From positions 1 to 14,029 of the forward strand of contig JAUCNG010088883.1 of assembly GCA_032353305.1 (NCBI GenBank): a stretch of DNA of 14,029 nucleotides, read 5' to 3'. The notes beneath the pieces were generated by a model. It was not told the origin of the DNA and made no database searches. It saw only the letters and a list, made by a program, of their open reading frames with translations. Of this stretch, positions 13,701 through 14,029 are shown piece after piece (positions within the stretch are counted from its first letter, which is position 1; every line of letters begins with the position of its first letter). Source of the DNA: Cephalothrix spiralis (lineage: Eukaryota > Nemertea > Palaeonemertea > Archinemertea > Cephalotrichidae). The position numbers and the translations under genes were made by a program.

Positions 13701-13764
13701 GAAAACCGCTGTACCAGGAATAAGACAGAGGAACCCCAACGAAACGGACGAAAAAACTGATTAG
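10747..13764 (+). CDS. Ankyrin-repeat protein with C-terminal protein kinase domain
   Basis: Single open frame of 1005 residues. The start is the first in-frame ATG (MDSVSKTMDD); Met8 at 10768 has the better ACAATGG context. Residues 1-45 look like an N-terminal ankyrin cap. About 15 ankyrin repeats follow (45-537), then degenerate ankyrin-like helices to about 600, then a polar linker. The kinase domain spans about 702-990: glycine loop GSGSFG (706-711), Lys732 in VAMKK, helix-C Glu750, HKDLKLTN (842-849, base Asp844), DFG (862-864), APE (887-889), Arg968 in SDRP. All catalytic residues are present, so it should be active, probably a Ser/Thr kinase of the TKL type. Lys in place of Arg in HRD is also found in human RIPK1 (HKDLK). 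Repeats-then-kinase order resembles TNNI3K and is the reverse of RIPK4/ANKK1. No signal peptide or membrane segment, so intracellular. It is intronless, unlike its neighbour. Partner and pathway are unknown. Confidence 0.9.
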   Translation: MDSVSKTMDDTFSVACDAVLSDDLSIIEFLVDSFGTEYRLYTIKGTGYSFIHLAAQVGAVKITKFLLQSGANVDSLRTDGCASLHLAAQCGHCDVVSALILSGANVDLLRTDGASALYLAAQNGHCDVVSALIQGGARTDGGKALHLAAQNGHCDVVSALIQCGANVNLLRTDGCASIHLAAQDGHCDVVSALIQGGANVDLLSTDGCASLHFAAQYGHCDVVSALIQGGANVDLLRPDGSSALHLAGQIGHCDVVSALIQGGANVDLLRTDGCAALHFAAQNGDCDVVSAFIKGGANVDLFRTDGVSALHLAADRGHCQVVSALIQSGANVNLLATDGASALHLAAQNGHCEVVSALIQGGANVDLLRTDCASALHLAAQHGQCGAVSALIQGGANVELQGTGGFSALLLAAQIGHCDVVSALIQSGANVELQETGGFSALYFAAQNGHCDVAYALIRSGSNVNLLSNNGSSALHIASQEGHCDIVSAIIQEIANDYLFENEVISALNNAVNFGHFDLFQFLLTVIDNSLNLKVNLKSVLLKAFSFNRILIIKYLIRVRCVTVDVQILLRSIDACSFKLFYYIFSHFLNKNEAIDLTEDHNHNSDDIVKDIQRILNELKQCKDFATSNKDLPGFSIYFNVIFQKINCEMKYYQNIQNQNNTIDKIFNSSILPKPLKYKLQCLNHNDNSSFVLELIRGPGNLKQIGSGSFGTVFKGNLPDHSNKIEVPVAMKKMHIYFNRMGNLNTLIDEVIKMKEFSHKNIVKLVDAIYNCLDKPASVWIIMEFCDQDLKKCFIDDGELNNRNPRLLHNPEHYSISVHDALKTMLQICNGLKYLHSMKCIHKDLKLTNIMLTKDSIVKICDFGLSDFIKGEVEHSNQIKGTKVYMAPECFRGEYSAKTDCYVLGLLCYEIWMGNLYYQVDYFKNYKSHKVVEFMKEGRRPPFIGPNIPPKIIQNFITCCWSQNKSDRPTALECRSKLRKILMVLKTAVPGIRQRNPNETDEKTD
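10987..12159 (+). repeat. 99-bp tandem array encoding ankyrin repeats
   Basis: Twelve head-to-tail coding units of 99 bp (33 residues), one of them shortened to 84 bp, give ankyrin repeats 2-13 (residues 81-471). The consensus is ALHLAAQNGHCDVVSALIQ followed by GGANVDLLRTDG. Third codon positions are conserved too: a block of more than 30 nt starting GGACATTGTGATGTTGTATC is identical in several units. Units 2-8 are most alike, while the edges (1, 14, 15) diverge, as expected when an array expands from its middle. Antisense open frames at 11354-11539 and 11849-12115 are by-products of the periodicity. Confidence 0.93.
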
Positions 13765-14029
13765 CTATAATTTTCATATAAGTACTGCTGAAATTGGTTT
13801 GTTAAAAAAACTATACAATATACTGTTACAATTCATGTATTGTAATGTTTGGTTTGAGCGATTGGGCGCTAGAATCTCGATTTTATTTGATTATGCTAAA
13901 AACGTAGTAATGGTTTTCAATGGGCCCATTAGTCGGCCAGCTAGGTGGTCCCATCTTGCGACCCTTATCTACCCAAAATCTGAACATGCTCTATAGACTA
14001 GAGCTACATGTATTTGATTAGATTATGCT
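13765..14029. other. 3' flank of the ankyrin-kinase gene
   Basis: AT-rich 3' region without a canonical AATAAA; AATATA at about 13817 is a weak variant. From about 13920 base composition becomes more GC-rich, with a GGGCCCATTAG segment, but I recognise no gene or repeat. There is no genomic poly(A) tract after the stop codon. Confidence 0.45.

Noticed and set aside
13799-13996. 65-residue open frame after the kinase gene
   Set aside because: It begins at TTG, lacks recognisable motifs and lies in the presumed 3' untranslated or intergenic region.

Overview
This is nuclear DNA from an animal, most likely an invertebrate. It is AT-rich, carries spliced genes with GT-AG introns of about 0.4-1.4 kb, encodes two metazoan-type proteins, and is dense in short non-autonomous inverted-repeat DNA elements. 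I cannot name the species. No rRNA, tRNA, CRISPR or prokaryotic feature is visible.

Layout, all genes on the + strand. (1) 1-3900 has no recognisable gene. It holds three short terminal-inverted-repeat elements: 515-1060 (24-nt identical TIR cores, sitting inside a second inverted repeat at 355-384/1141-1170); 1764-2455 (TTAA-flanked, with an inner foldback at 2019-2296); and 2841-3390 (49-nt termini ending TATAYAGG). (2) 3971-9746 is a seven-exon gene for a secreted astacin (M12A) zinc metalloprotease. I assembled it from splice sites and phase continuity. It has a signal peptide split by intron 1, a short propeptide with an FDGDM aspartate switch, HEMMHALGFFHEHGR as zinc site, a SVMHY Met-turn and four cysteines at the positions of the two astacin disulfides. 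Its introns carry further repeats, most strikingly a 522-bp foldback element at 6994-7515. (3) 9747-10589 is intergenic and contains a degenerate hammerhead-like motif on the minus strand. (4) 10747-13764 is one uninterrupted reading frame for a 1005-residue protein. About 15 ankyrin repeats, encoded by a nearly homogeneous 99-bp tandem array, are followed by a C-terminal protein kinase domain with HKD in the catalytic loop. A TATA box lies at 10590 and small upstream ORFs lie in its leader. (5) 13765-14029 shows nothing identifiable.

Nothing in the sequence links the two genes in one pathway: one product is predicted to be secreted, the other is an intracellular scaffold-kinase. The most noteworthy items are the ankyrin-then-kinase protein with its recently homogenised repeat array, the unusually basic astacin, and the intron-5 element in which direct GGGAAC-rich repeats flank a long palindrome.
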